Source: Tardiphaga sp052076105 (GTDB lineage: Bacteria; Pseudomonadota; Alphaproteobacteria; Rhizobiales; Xanthobacteraceae). From it: a stretch of DNA of 64,000 nt. A program made the translations under genes and the position numbers. Every line of letters begins with the position of its first letter. The stretch's first letter is position 1. Below the pieces are notes generated by a model. It had not been told where the DNA came from. It did no database searches and was given only the letters and a program-made list of their open reading frames with translations. This document shows, piece after piece, positions 23,699-33,867 of this stretch. The stretch is from assembly GCF_052076105.1 (NCBI RefSeq), contig NZ_CP197245.1:5394001-5458000 (forward strand), written 5' to 3'.

Positions 23699-24339
23699 TC
23701 GCTCAGCAGCGGTCGGAACGACGGACGGGATTTCACCCGCGCGTACCACGCCTTCGCTGCGTCGTCCTCGCTCCATGGAACATCGCCCAGATAGTCGATC
23801 GCCGACAGATGAGCTGCCGCGACCAGATCCGCATAAGTCAGCCGGTCACCGGCCAGAAAATTACGCGTCCGCGCCAGCCAGCCGATATAGGCCAGATGAT
23901 AGCGCACATTTGCGGTGGCTGCGCGAATCACATCCATCGCCGGCGCGCCGCCGCCGACCTCTTCGCTCATGAAGCGCTTGTAAATCCGTTCGGTGACCAG
24001 CGGACCGGACGCTTCCTCGAAGAATTTCTCGTTGAACCACGCCATCAGTCGGCGCACTTCGATGCGTTCCGCCATCGCGACAGGCAGCAGGCGACGATCG
24101 CCCATCTCCGGCCCGTGGGTCTCGTCGATATATTCCGCAATGATCCCCGCGCCTGGAATGGGCGGGAAACCGTCGGTGAGCAGCACAGGCGTAGTTCCCG
24201 CAGGATTGAGCGCCAGAAATGCCTCGCGCCGATCCCACGGCCGCTCGTCCACCAATGTGAGATCGAGTCCGTATTCGCCGAGTACGAGACGAATGAAGCG
24301 GGAATGCGGACAGAACGAGTGATGGTAAAGCGTGTACAT
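23647..24339 (-). CDS. glutathione S-transferase family protein
   Basis: A 230-residue two-domain GST. The thioredoxin-like N-domain starts MYTLYHHSFCPHSRFIRLVLGEYG and includes the cis-proline segment GTTPVLL. The helical C-domain contains the folding motif LTYADLVAAAHLSAIDYL. ATG 24339 gives a standard GST start; upstream residues are not GST-like. It precedes queG on the same strand and may share its transcript. The substrate is unknown. Confidence 0.9.
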   Translation of the reverse strand: MYTLYHHSFCPHSRFIRLVLGEYGLDLTLVDERPWDRREAFLALNPAGTTPVLLTDGFPPIPGAGIIAEYIDETHGPEMGDRRLLPVAMAERIEVRRLMAWFNEKFFEEASGPLVTERIYKRFMSEEVGGGAPAMDVIRAATANVRYHLAYIGWLARTRNFLAGDRLTYADLVAAAHLSAIDYLGDVPWSEDDAAKAWYARVKSRPSFRPLLSEWLAGVPASRTYVDLDF

Positions 24340-24544
24340 GCGGGCCTTGATAGTTATGCGGTCGTTAAGAAAGCGTCTCGGTTGCGTCGGCGGTAAAAGT
24401 GTCACGCGGCGCGCGCCAAACTAGCGAAGCTTGGTTCTGAGGCAACCCGCGAATGTGATGGTATTTGCGATTGCAGCAATGGAGGGAATAGGCGAGAAGA
24501 ACCCGGCTTTTTCAGGCCCACACTGACGAAGGACAGATAAGCAG

Positions 24545-25354
24545 ATGATGTCTGATGCGATAAGGGCGGTGATTCTCGGCATTGTCGAGGGCGTCACCGA
24601 GTTCCTGCCGGTTTCCTCTACGGGGCATCTGCTGCTCGCGGAACGCTTCTTCGATCTGGGCGAGGATAATTTCTGGAAGAGCTTCGCCGTACTGATCCAG
24701 CTCGGCGCCATTCTGGCGATCCTTGCACTCTACTTCGGCAAGTTGTGGCATATCGCGCTGAATCTGTTCAAAGGTGACGCTGCGGCGCGCCGTTTCGTGA
24801 TCGGCGTGCTGATCGCGTTCCTGCCTGCCGCGATCATCGGCGCCGCTGCCGGCGGCTATGTCAAAAGCTATTTGTTCAATCCGTGGGTCGTGTGTTTCTC
24901 GCTGATCGTCGGCGGCGCGATCCTGCTCTGGGTCGATCAGCTCGATCTTGAGCCGGTGCATCACGATGCCACGACGTTCCCATTGCCGATGTATCTCAAG
25001 ATTGGTCTGGCGCAGTGCGTGGCGATGATCCCCGGCGTGTCGCGCTCCGGCGCCACCATCGTCGGTGCCATGCTGCTCGGCGCCGAGAAGCGCGCAGCGG
25101 CGGAGTTCTCGTTCTTCCTGGCGATCCCGACCATGGTCGGCGCCTTCGTCTATGATCTCTACAAGAGCCGGGCCGATCTTTCGGTCGATCACGGCGTGAT
25201 CATCGCGATCGGTTTCGTGGTGTCCTTCATCACCGCGATCATCGTGGTGAAGAGCTTTCTCGGCTACGTGACCCGCCACGGCTTCGCGTTGTTCGCATGG
25301 TGGCGCGTGATCGTCGGCACGCTTGGCCTGATCGCGCTGGCGCTGGGCTACTAA
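24545..25354 (+). CDS. uppP: undecaprenyl-diphosphate phosphatase
   Basis: A 269-residue inner-membrane enzyme (BacA/UppP) that recycles the undecaprenyl carrier for peptidoglycan and O-antigen synthesis and gives bacitracin resistance. Both active-site motifs are present: EGVTEFLPVSSTGHL near residue 17 and PGVSRSGATI near 164. Seven to eight membrane helices. GAAGGA lies about 10 bases ahead of the ATG pair at 24545/24548. Confidence 0.96.
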   Translation: MMSDAIRAVILGIVEGVTEFLPVSSTGHLLLAERFFDLGEDNFWKSFAVLIQLGAILAILALYFGKLWHIALNLFKGDAAARRFVIGVLIAFLPAAIIGAAAGGYVKSYLFNPWVVCFSLIVGGAILLWVDQLDLEPVHHDATTFPLPMYLKIGLAQCVAMIPGVSRSGATIVGAMLLGAEKRAAAEFSFFLAIPTMVGAFVYDLYKSRADLSVDHGVIIAIGFVVSFITAIIVVKSFLGYVTRHGFALFAWWRVIVGTLGLIALALGY

Positions 25355-25410
25355 AATTCGATGGGTATCGGCCATGCACGCCTTCGGTGTGCATGGCCGA
25401 GACGATATCG

Positions 25411-26379
25411 TCAGTTTATACCGTTATGCGCGAACTGACCGGTGGCGCGGAAGCGCCAGAGATATTGTGGCGCAATCGCTTCCAGCGAATCAGCGGCGAT
25501 ACCCAAGCCATCCAGCGTCAGACCGGCCGCCTTGGCGGCCTCCGACACCACATTGTCCACGCGCAGCATGGCGACCTGATCCGGCGTCAGCTTGAAGTCG
25601 CCCGGAGCGAATTGCAGGAAATAGGACTGCAGCTTGGCAATGGCCGCCGGCACCGGCACCACCATGCGCTTGCGCTCGATGGTGGCCAGAACGATGTCGA
25701 TGATCTCGTTCATCGTCAGCACTTCCGGGCCGCCGAGTTCATAGGTCGCACCCGGCCGGGTCTTGCCATCGACGGCATCGGCCGCAGCCTGGGCGACATC
25801 GCCCACATAGACCGGCTGCATTCTGGTCGTGGCGCCGAACACCGGCATCACGGGGGCCATCCGGGCGAGACTGGCAAATCGATTGGTGAATTGGTCCTCG
25901 GGGCCGAACACGATCGACGGGCGAAGGATCGTTGCGGAAGGCACAGCGGCCAGCACGGCCTGCTCGCCGGCCGCCTTGGCACGGGCATAGGCTGATTCGG
26001 AATTGGCATCGGCGCCGATGGCCGAAAATTGCACCATCCGGGCGCCAATCTCGGCGGCGGCCTGCGCGACCGCGCCGGCGCCCCGCGCCTGCACGGCATC
26101 AAAGGTCTGCGCGCCGCTTTCGGTCAGGATACCCACCAGATTGACGACGATGCTGGCGTCGCGCATCGCGGCCTTGATCGAGGCCGGGTGGCGCAGATTG
26201 GCCTGAACAATGTTGATCTGTCCGACACGGCCAAGCGGCTGCAGATGGCCGGCCAGCTCGGGACGGCGCACCGCGACCCTGATCCGGTATTCGCGCTTGG
26301 CCAGCGCGCGAACCACATGGCGTCCCACGAAGCCGGATCCGCCGAAAACCGTAACGAGGGTGTCGATGGGGGCAGCCAT
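25411..26379 (-). CDS. NDUFA9-like NAD(P)-binding protein (complex I-associated family)
   Basis: A 322-residue extended short-chain dehydrogenase-like protein. The Rossmann motif VFGGSGFVGRHVVRAL is at the N-terminus, followed by VVNLVGIL and an ILRPSIVFGPEDQF segment typical of the NDUFA9 / complex I 39-kDa-like group. Catalytic YxxxK is replaced by SAYARAKAAGE, so the fold keeps a Tyr-x3-Lys. Bacterial members lie outside the nuo operon and their role is unclear. No nuo gene is nearby. Confidence 0.85.
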   Translation of the reverse strand: MAAPIDTLVTVFGGSGFVGRHVVRALAKREYRIRVAVRRPELAGHLQPLGRVGQINIVQANLRHPASIKAAMRDASIVVNLVGILTESGAQTFDAVQARGAGAVAQAAAEIGARMVQFSAIGADANSESAYARAKAAGEQAVLAAVPSATILRPSIVFGPEDQFTNRFASLARMAPVMPVFGATTRMQPVYVGDVAQAAADAVDGKTRPGATYELGGPEVLTMNEIIDIVLATIERKRMVVPVPAAIAKLQSYFLQFAPGDFKLTPDQVAMLRVDNVVSEAAKAAGLTLDGLGIAADSLEAIAPQYLWRFRATGQFAHNGIN

Positions 26380-26544
26380 GGATCAGTTCCTTGAGTCAGT
26401 CATGCAACGGGCAAAACGGGGGGAATTTAGACCAATTCGCGATACGCCAACGCGCGAGGCCTGTACAGCGGATTTGGAATTGAACGAAGCAATTTGACAA
26501 GCGCGTAACGGCCCCCTACTAACCGCGCCACGTGCCTCGCACGT

Positions 26545-26631
<87 letters not shown>

Positions 26632-26644
26632 CGGTGCTCCTAAG

Positions 26645-26661
26645 TCTCTGATATTCAGAGA
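26645..26661 (+). terminator. hairpin after tRNA-Leu
   Basis: TCTCTGA-TAT-TCAGAGA, a seven-bp stem with a three-base loop, starts 14 bp after the tRNA end and is followed by a moderately T-rich stretch. It may end or process the tRNA transcript. The lack of a clean T-run keeps confidence low. Confidence 0.4.
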
Positions 26662-26743
26662 AATTCAGTCAGTTTAAATGTGCTGGCCACGCCTCCGACA
26701 GGTACGGCGCGCCATCACCGCGAACAGATATCGCGCTCTGCTT

Positions 26744-27379
26744 CTAGCGGGCCATCGCCTGATCATAAGCCGCGACAGATGCCTGTGCGGTCGCCTTCAC
26801 CTCGATAGCGCTCATTCCAGGCCGATACAGGCTGCTGCCGAGGCCGAAGACTTGTATGCCGGCGGCGACATAGTCCGCGAAATTCCGGTCGGAAACACCA
26901 CCAACAGCCCCGATCACGGCATCCTTGGGCAGAACCGCGCGGATGGCGGCGATGCCGGACGGGCCGAGGATCGACGCAGGAAAGAATTTCAGCGCGGAGG
27001 CACCGGCGCGGAGTGCGAGGAAAGCTTCGGTCGGCGAGAACACGCCGGGCATCGTGACCATCCCGCGATTCGCGGCCATTGCCAGCACATCGACGTCGAC
27101 ATTCGGGCTCACCATCAGACGCCCGCCGACATCGGCGACGCGGGCGCAATCATCCGCGGTGAGGACGGTGCCGGCGCCGATCAGGGTGTCACTGCCAAAT
27201 CGTTTGCAAATCCGCGCGATGGAATCGAACGGATCGGGCGAGTTCAGCGGCACTTCGATCATCTCGAAGCCGGTGTCGATCAACGCCTCGACGATGCCCT
27301 CCACCTCGTCGGGCTGCACGCCGCGCAGGATGGCGACGAGCGGACGCTTCACGGTAGGCCAACGGATCGGCTGGTTCAT
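26744..27379 (-). CDS. dgoA: 2-dehydro-3-deoxy-6-phosphogalactonate aldolase
   Basis: A 211-residue class I aldolase of the KDPG/KDPGal family. It splits 2-dehydro-3-deoxy-6-phosphogalactonate into pyruvate and glyceraldehyde-3-phosphate (De Ley-Doudoroff route). Visible are the substrate-base motif IEVPLNSPDP, GAGTVLT, and the Schiff-base lysine in ALKFFPAS. The EVPLNSP sequence fits the KDPGal rather than the KDPG branch. ATG 27379 overlaps the dgoK stop as ATGA. Confidence 0.92.
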   Translation of the reverse strand: MNQPIRWPTVKRPLVAILRGVQPDEVEGIVEALIDTGFEMIEVPLNSPDPFDSIARICKRFGSDTLIGAGTVLTADDCARVADVGGRLMVSPNVDVDVLAMAANRGMVTMPGVFSPTEAFLALRAGASALKFFPASILGPSGIAAIRAVLPKDAVIGAVGGVSDRNFADYVAAGIQVFGLGSSLYRPGMSAIEVKATAQASVAAYDQAMAR

Positions 27380-28314
27380 ATGAACTGAGCTCCCCACAAA
27401 TGGATTGCAGCCTTGGTCAGGCCGTGTTGCGACGCGCGTTCGGCATCAACGATGGCAACCTCGAAGCCGGCAGCCGCAAGCGCCGACGCATAGAGATCCT
27501 TGAGCGCACCGGCGCCGATCAGGCGCACCGGATGCTGCGTGCCATAGCGCGATCCGGCATCGGCGATTTCCGTGCCGATCAGGAGGCCCGACAGGCGTGC
27601 GGCACCGTCGGCCTGTTGCTGGAAGCCGAGCAGTTGCGCTGCGCGCAAGCTGAAGAGCGAAGCAGTCAAACCGATCGGCGCATCGATCGCGCGCTGCAGG
27701 CCATCGCGGAACGCCTCATTCGCGGCGGGCGACGGCGCGTCGTGATCGACGGCGTGTTTCAGGATGCTGTGCTGAGTGATGACCGAAAATAGTTCGCCGG
27801 TCATATAGGTCGTGAATGATACCACGCTGCCGGACTCAATACGGATCCATTTGCTGTGGGTGCCGGGAATGCAGACCAGGCCGGTAAAGCCGGGCTCGGT
27901 CACGCCGAGGAGTTGCGTCTCTTCGCCGCGCATGACGTCGGGCGCCGCGGCGTCGGCCTGGGCAATGCCGGGCAGGATACGCACGTCGCCTTGTGTATCG
28001 ACACGCTTCGCACCGTCGTGCAAGGCGTCGAGGCGTGTCGGTGTGTGCAGATAGGGCGCTTCGATCCAGCCCTGCCGTGCGCCGGCCATGCCACAGATCA
28101 ACACCGGCAGGTCCTGCGGTCCGCCAAGCCTGGTTCCGCCAAGTCTGGCAAGATGATCAGCGAGCACCGGAGCGAAGCCGGCAGTCGCGCAATGTAGCAT
28201 GCCTTCAGGCCCGCGGGTTTCCGCAAGCGCGTTGCCGTCGGCGGTCATCAACCAGCCTCGAAAGCTGCTGGTGCCCCAATCGACCGCGACGAAAGCCGGC
28301 TTGTCTGATGTCAC
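27376..28314 (-). CDS. dgoK: 2-dehydro-3-deoxygalactonokinase
   Basis: A 312-residue ASKHA-fold sugar-acid kinase supplying the aldolase next door. The N-terminal phosphate motif is FVAVDWGTSSFRGWL. GTHSKWIRI and TYMTGELFSVITQHSIL are typical of DgoK. GTG 28314 is chosen for GGAG eight bases upstream; ATG 28356 would add 14 residues without a ribosome site. The galactonate dehydratase and galactose dehydrogenase genes are not in the window, so the pathway is only partly seen. Confidence 0.92.
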   Translation of the reverse strand: MTSDKPAFVAVDWGTSSFRGWLMTADGNALAETRGPEGMLHCATAGFAPVLADHLARLGGTRLGGPQDLPVLICGMAGARQGWIEAPYLHTPTRLDALHDGAKRVDTQGDVRILPGIAQADAAAPDVMRGEETQLLGVTEPGFTGLVCIPGTHSKWIRIESGSVVSFTTYMTGELFSVITQHSILKHAVDHDAPSPAANEAFRDGLQRAIDAPIGLTASLFSLRAAQLLGFQQQADGAARLSGLLIGTEIADAGSRYGTQHPVRLIGAGALKDLYASALAAAGFEVAIVDAERASQHGLTKAAIHLWGAQFI

Positions 28315-28428
28315 GTCTTGCTCCGGCTTGTCATGGCACGAGTTCGTGCCAAGCATAGCCGAAAGCCTGACTCTTGGAAGGCTGTTCGAGATGGTCGAGC
28401 TACAGTACTTCGCACTGACCCTCTTCGC

Positions 28429-28857
28429 TCAGCAGTAGTTCTCACACAGCATCGGCTCGGAATCGGTGGGCTGGATTGCGCGCACGGGCGCTTGCGTCAG
28501 ATGCGGCGTGCCTCCGCGGCTAACAACGGCGCGAAATGCATCCAGGATCGCCGTTGCCATGTCTGGGTGATGCGTCTCGACGGCGCTATCCAGCCAGTCT
28601 GGAAGGTCACGCTGGTTCGAGAGAGCGCAATGCCATTCACCTTCATCATAAGCGAGTCGACGCAGTTTCCACCGCGGTAGTTCGATGGCGATCAAGGCAA
28701 GCGCGGCATCGAGGCGCTGGGCCTCCGCCGTGCGGCGCATGGCCGGCAGGCGCTTGCAGGTGGTGAGGCAGATCGCGGCGAAACTCGTGGCGTCTAGTGG
28801 AGCCGTTTCAGATGGCGCTTCGGAAAGGGACGTTCGCTGAATCGAGATGAACGACAT
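28429..28857 (-). CDS. conserved hypothetical protein
   Basis: A 142-residue soluble protein without signal peptide or membrane segment. The central part is helical (FAAICLTTCKRLPAMRRTAEAQRLDAALALIAIELPRWKLRRL) and the end holds GEWHCALSNQRDLPDWLDSAVETHHPDMATAILDAF, a pattern I believe recurs in Rhizobiales hypotheticals. ATG 28857 has GGAGA seven bases upstream; 30 further in-frame residues upstream look unrelated. It is divergent from the kdp genes. Function unknown. Confidence 0.65.
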   Translation of the reverse strand: MSFISIQRTSLSEAPSETAPLDATSFAAICLTTCKRLPAMRRTAEAQRLDAALALIAIELPRWKLRRLAYDEGEWHCALSNQRDLPDWLDSAVETHHPDMATAILDAFRAVVSRGGTPHLTQAPVRAIQPTDSEPMLCENYC

Positions 28858-28952
28858 GACGGGTCTCCATGAACAGCGTGATCTTCGAAAGATCGCACCA
28901 TGCAATATCCGTCGTTCGTCATTTGAATACGATGCAGCTTCGGGCACGAAAA

Positions 28953-28969
28953 TATAAGGGCCGTATAAG
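28953..28969 (+). promoter_or_regulatory. direct repeat, candidate KdpE site 1
   Basis: TATAAG-N5-TATAAG: two identical hexamers 11 bp apart, 171 bp upstream of the first kdp ORF. Response regulators of the OmpR/PhoB class, which includes KdpE, bind tandem half-sites with a period near 11 bp. A second pair with the same spacing lies at 29011-29027. Confidence 0.45.
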
Positions 28970-29010
28970 CGCGTGAAGATTGGCCGGGTCCGCGCATGCC
29001 CCCGCGTCTT

Positions 29011-29027
29011 TATGAGATTCCTATAAG
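29011..29027 (+). promoter_or_regulatory. direct repeat, candidate KdpE site 2
   Basis: TATGAG-N5-TATAAG repeats the half-site and the 11-bp period of the pair at 28953-28969, 58 bp away and on the same strand. It is 113 bp upstream of the 27-residue ORF that opens the kdp operon, a usual distance for activator binding. Confidence 0.45.
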
Positions 29028-29139
29028 TTCGCTGCTGGCTTCATCTCGAAAACCTACGTCTGGAATGGCACCTGATCGTGCATCGGGCGCGAGAGCCGTT
29101 TGCCCCGCGCCGCTGCAGTCATCGCATCAGGAGCTTCCC

Positions 29140-29223
29140 ATGCTGGACGTCGTCATGCTGGCCCTCGGTCTGGGCTTCTTCATCCTCACGCTGGGCTATG
29201 CCTATGCCTGCGAACGGCTGTGA
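29140..29223 (+). CDS. 27-residue membrane peptide upstream of kdpF
   Basis: MLDVVMLALGLGFFILTLGYAYACERL is one hydrophobic helix with a charged end. ATG 29140 follows a CAGGAG site by six bases, and the stop TGA is part of TGAGGAG, which supplies the ribosome site for kdpF 10 bp later. Position and coupling suggest a second small Kdp-associated subunit or a leader peptide. To my knowledge similar tiny ORFs precede kdpF in related genomes, but their role is not established. Confidence 0.7.
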   Translation: MLDVVMLALGLGFFILTLGYAYACERL

Positions 29224-29233
29224 GGAGCGCATC

Positions 29234-29323
29234 ATGATTTTTGATTACACCCTCGCCGGCTTCGTGTCCGCGGCATTGCTGATTTACCTCACTTACGCGC
29301 TGCTGCGGCCCGAGCGGTTCTGA
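29234..29323 (+). CDS. kdpF: potassium-transporting ATPase small subunit KdpF
   Basis: A 29-residue single-span peptide, MIFDYTLAGFVSAALLIYLTYALLRPERF. It matches the length and the YALLRPERF ending of KdpF, which stabilises the KdpABC complex in the membrane. GAGG lies eight bases upstream of ATG 29234. It is 26 bp ahead of kdpA. Confidence 0.93.
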   Translation: MIFDYTLAGFVSAALLIYLTYALLRPERF

Positions 29324-29349
29324 GCGCGCACTCCAAAAGGTCGACTGAC

Positions 29350-31053
29350 ATGACAACAATTGGCTGGATTCAAATCGCTTTGTACTGCGCGGTGGTTCTC
29401 GCGCTGGTGAAGCCGCTCGGCGGCTACATGACATCGGTCTTCAACGGCGAACGTACCTTCCTCTCTCCGGTTCTGCGACCGGTCGAAGCCGGGCTGTACT
29501 GGGTCGCCGGCGTTGACGAGAAACGCGAACAGCACTGGCTGACCTATACGGTCTCTATGCTGCTGTTTCATGCGGCCGGTTTCCTCGGCCTGTATGCCGT
29601 GATCCGCTTGCAGGGCGTGCTGCCGTTCAATCCGGCCGGTCAGTCGGCGGTCGCCGAGGATCTCTCCTTCAACACCGCGATCTCTTTCATCACCAACACC
29701 AACTGGCAGAACTACGGCGGCGAAAGCACCATGTCGTATCTGACCCAGATGCTGGGTCTGACAGTACATAACTTCCTGTCGGCTGCTGCCGGCATTGCCT
29801 TGGCGATTGCGCTGATCCGTGGCTTTGCACGTTCGTCGATGCGCACCATCGGTAATTTCTGGGTCGATATTACCCGCTGCACGCTCTATGTGCTGCTGCC
29901 GATCTGTGTCGTCTACACGCTGTTCCTGGTCTGGCAGGGCATGCCGCAGACGCTCGGCGCCTATGTCGATGCGACGACGCTCGAAGGTGCCAAACAAACG
30001 ATCGCGGTCGGTCCCGTCGCTTCGCAGGTCGCCATCAAGATGCTCGGCACCAATGGCGGCGGCTTCTTCAACGCCAATGCCGCGCATCCGTTCGAGAATC
30101 CGACTGCGCTGTCGAATTTCATCCAGATGATCTCAATCTTCGCGCTCGGTGCAGCAATGACCAATGTGTTCGGCCGCATGGTCGGCAACCCCAGGCAGGG
30201 TTGGGCGATCCTGGCCGTGATGGGCGTATTGTTCATTGCCGGTGTCGCCATCACCTATGGCGCCGAAGCTTCTGGCACCACGGGTCTGAATGCGCTCGGC
30301 CTCACCGGCGGCAATATGGAAGGCAAGGAACTGCGCTTCGGCATCGTCGCGTCGTCGCTGTTCGCGGTCGTGACAACGGCGGCATCCTGCGGCGCGGTCA
30401 ATGCGATGCATGATTCGTTTACAGCGATCGGTGGCATGATTCCGCTGATCAACATGCAGCTTGGCGAGATCATCGTCGGCGGCGTGGGTGCGGGTCTCTA
30501 CGGCATGTTGTTGTTCGTCGTTCTGGCGATCTTTGTCGCCGGTCTGATGGTCGGCCGTACGCCGGAATATGTCGGCAAGAAGATTGAGGCGCGCGAGGTG
30601 AAAATGGCGATGCTTGCCATTCTCGTCCTGCCGCTGATGTATCTCGGCTGGACGGCGGTGGCGGTGGTGCTGCCCTCGGCGGTGGCGTCGATGGCCAATG
30701 CGGGCCCGCATGGCTTCACCGAAGTGCTTTACGCCTTCACCTCGGCGACCGGCAATAACGGCTCGGCCTTCGGTGGGCTCACCGGCAATACCTTCTTCTA
30801 CAATCTCACATTGGCGAGTTCGATGTTCGTCGGCCGCTTCTTCATGATCGTGCCCGCCATGGCGATGGCCGGTTCACTGGCTGCGAAGAAATCTATTGCA
30901 CCCTCGGCCGGCACGCTGCCGACGACGGGCGGCCTCTTCGTCGGTCTCGTTATCGGCGTGATCCTGATCATCGGCGGTCTCACCTTCTTCCCGGCACTCG
31001 CGCTCGGGCCGATCGTCGAGCACCTCGCGATGACCGCCAATACCCTGTTTTGA
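29350..31053 (+). CDS. kdpA: potassium-transporting ATPase subunit A
   Basis: A 567-residue channel-like subunit that selects K+ and passes it to KdpB. It has about ten membrane helices and the four selectivity-filter-like loops of the superfamily, including TNTNWQNYGGES, TNGGGFFNANAAHPFENP and TSATGNNGSAFGG. Full length. Followed by kdpB after 21 bp. Confidence 0.98.
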   Translation: MTTIGWIQIALYCAVVLALVKPLGGYMTSVFNGERTFLSPVLRPVEAGLYWVAGVDEKREQHWLTYTVSMLLFHAAGFLGLYAVIRLQGVLPFNPAGQSAVAEDLSFNTAISFITNTNWQNYGGESTMSYLTQMLGLTVHNFLSAAAGIALAIALIRGFARSSMRTIGNFWVDITRCTLYVLLPICVVYTLFLVWQGMPQTLGAYVDATTLEGAKQTIAVGPVASQVAIKMLGTNGGGFFNANAAHPFENPTALSNFIQMISIFALGAAMTNVFGRMVGNPRQGWAILAVMGVLFIAGVAITYGAEASGTTGLNALGLTGGNMEGKELRFGIVASSLFAVVTTAASCGAVNAMHDSFTAIGGMIPLINMQLGEIIVGGVGAGLYGMLLFVVLAIFVAGLMVGRTPEYVGKKIEAREVKMAMLAILVLPLMYLGWTAVAVVLPSAVASMANAGPHGFTEVLYAFTSATGNNGSAFGGLTGNTFFYNLTLASSMFVGRFFMIVPAMAMAGSLAAKKSIAPSAGTLPTTGGLFVGLVIGVILIIGGLTFFPALALGPIVEHLAMTANTLF

Positions 31054-31074
31054 TCGGATTTCGGAGTACTCATC

Positions 31075-33192
<2,118 letters not shown>

Positions 33193-33203
33193 GGAGTTAC
33201 GCT

Positions 33204-33809
33204 ATGTTGAGAGAAATTCGCCCGGCCATTGTTTTGCTACTCGGCCTCACTGCCATCACCGGCCTCGGCTATCCCCTCGCGATGACGGGCGTCGCCGAAG
33301 CGATTATGCCGAACCAGGCGCAGGGTAGCCTCATCGAGCGGGACGGCAAGGTGATAGGCTCGTCCCTGATCGGTCAGGAATTCAAGGGCGACGAATACTT
33401 CCATGGCCGTCCGTCTGCGACCCTGGGCCCAGACCCGCAAGATTCCACCAAGACGGTGCCGCAGCCCTATAACGCGGTGAACTCGATGGGCTCCAATCTT
33501 GGTCCGACCAGCAAGGCGCTGATCGACCGCGTCAAGGACGACGTCGAGAAGCTGAAGGCCGAGAACCCGTCGATGCCTGTGCCGATCGATCTCGTCACCA
33601 CCTCGGGCAGCGGTCTCGACCCCAACATCTCCCCGGAGGGCGCGCTGTTTCAGGTGCCGCGCGTCGCCAAGGCGCGCAAGCTGCCGGAGGATCGCGTCCG
33701 CCAGCTGGTAACCGAGAAGACCGAGGGCCGCCTCGGCGGCCTGCTGGGCGAACCGCGCGTTAACGTTCTCGCCTTGAATCTTGCGCTGGACGCCGCCGCA
33801 CCGAAGTAG
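33204..33809 (+). CDS. kdpC: potassium-transporting ATPase subunit C
   Basis: A 201-residue chaperone-like subunit with one N-terminal helix (IRPAIVLLLGLTAITGLGYPLAM) and a periplasmic domain containing GSLIGQEF, YFHGRPSA, YNAVNSMGSNLGP and DLVTTSGSGLDPNISPEGA, all hallmarks of KdpC. ATG 33204 has GAGGAG upstream; the in-frame TTG at 33189 is part of the kdpB end. Confidence 0.97.
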   Translation: MLREIRPAIVLLLGLTAITGLGYPLAMTGVAEAIMPNQAQGSLIERDGKVIGSSLIGQEFKGDEYFHGRPSATLGPDPQDSTKTVPQPYNAVNSMGSNLGPTSKALIDRVKDDVEKLKAENPSMPVPIDLVTTSGSGLDPNISPEGALFQVPRVAKARKLPEDRVRQLVTEKTEGRLGGLLGEPRVNVLALNLALDAAAPK

Positions 33810-33867
33810 GCCGTCTAGGCCGCAGCCTTAATCTAGGCCTAAGACCTGGCGGAGACTATATTGCCTT

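Noticed and set aside
24512..25375. Minus-strand frame opposite uppP
   Set aside because: uppP has both active-site motifs; the opposite frame is repetitive and charged with no recognisable family.
26632..26743. tRNA-Leu 3' flank as an integration site (att)
   Set aside because: No integrase, no direct repeat of the tRNA end and no change in composition or gene type nearby.
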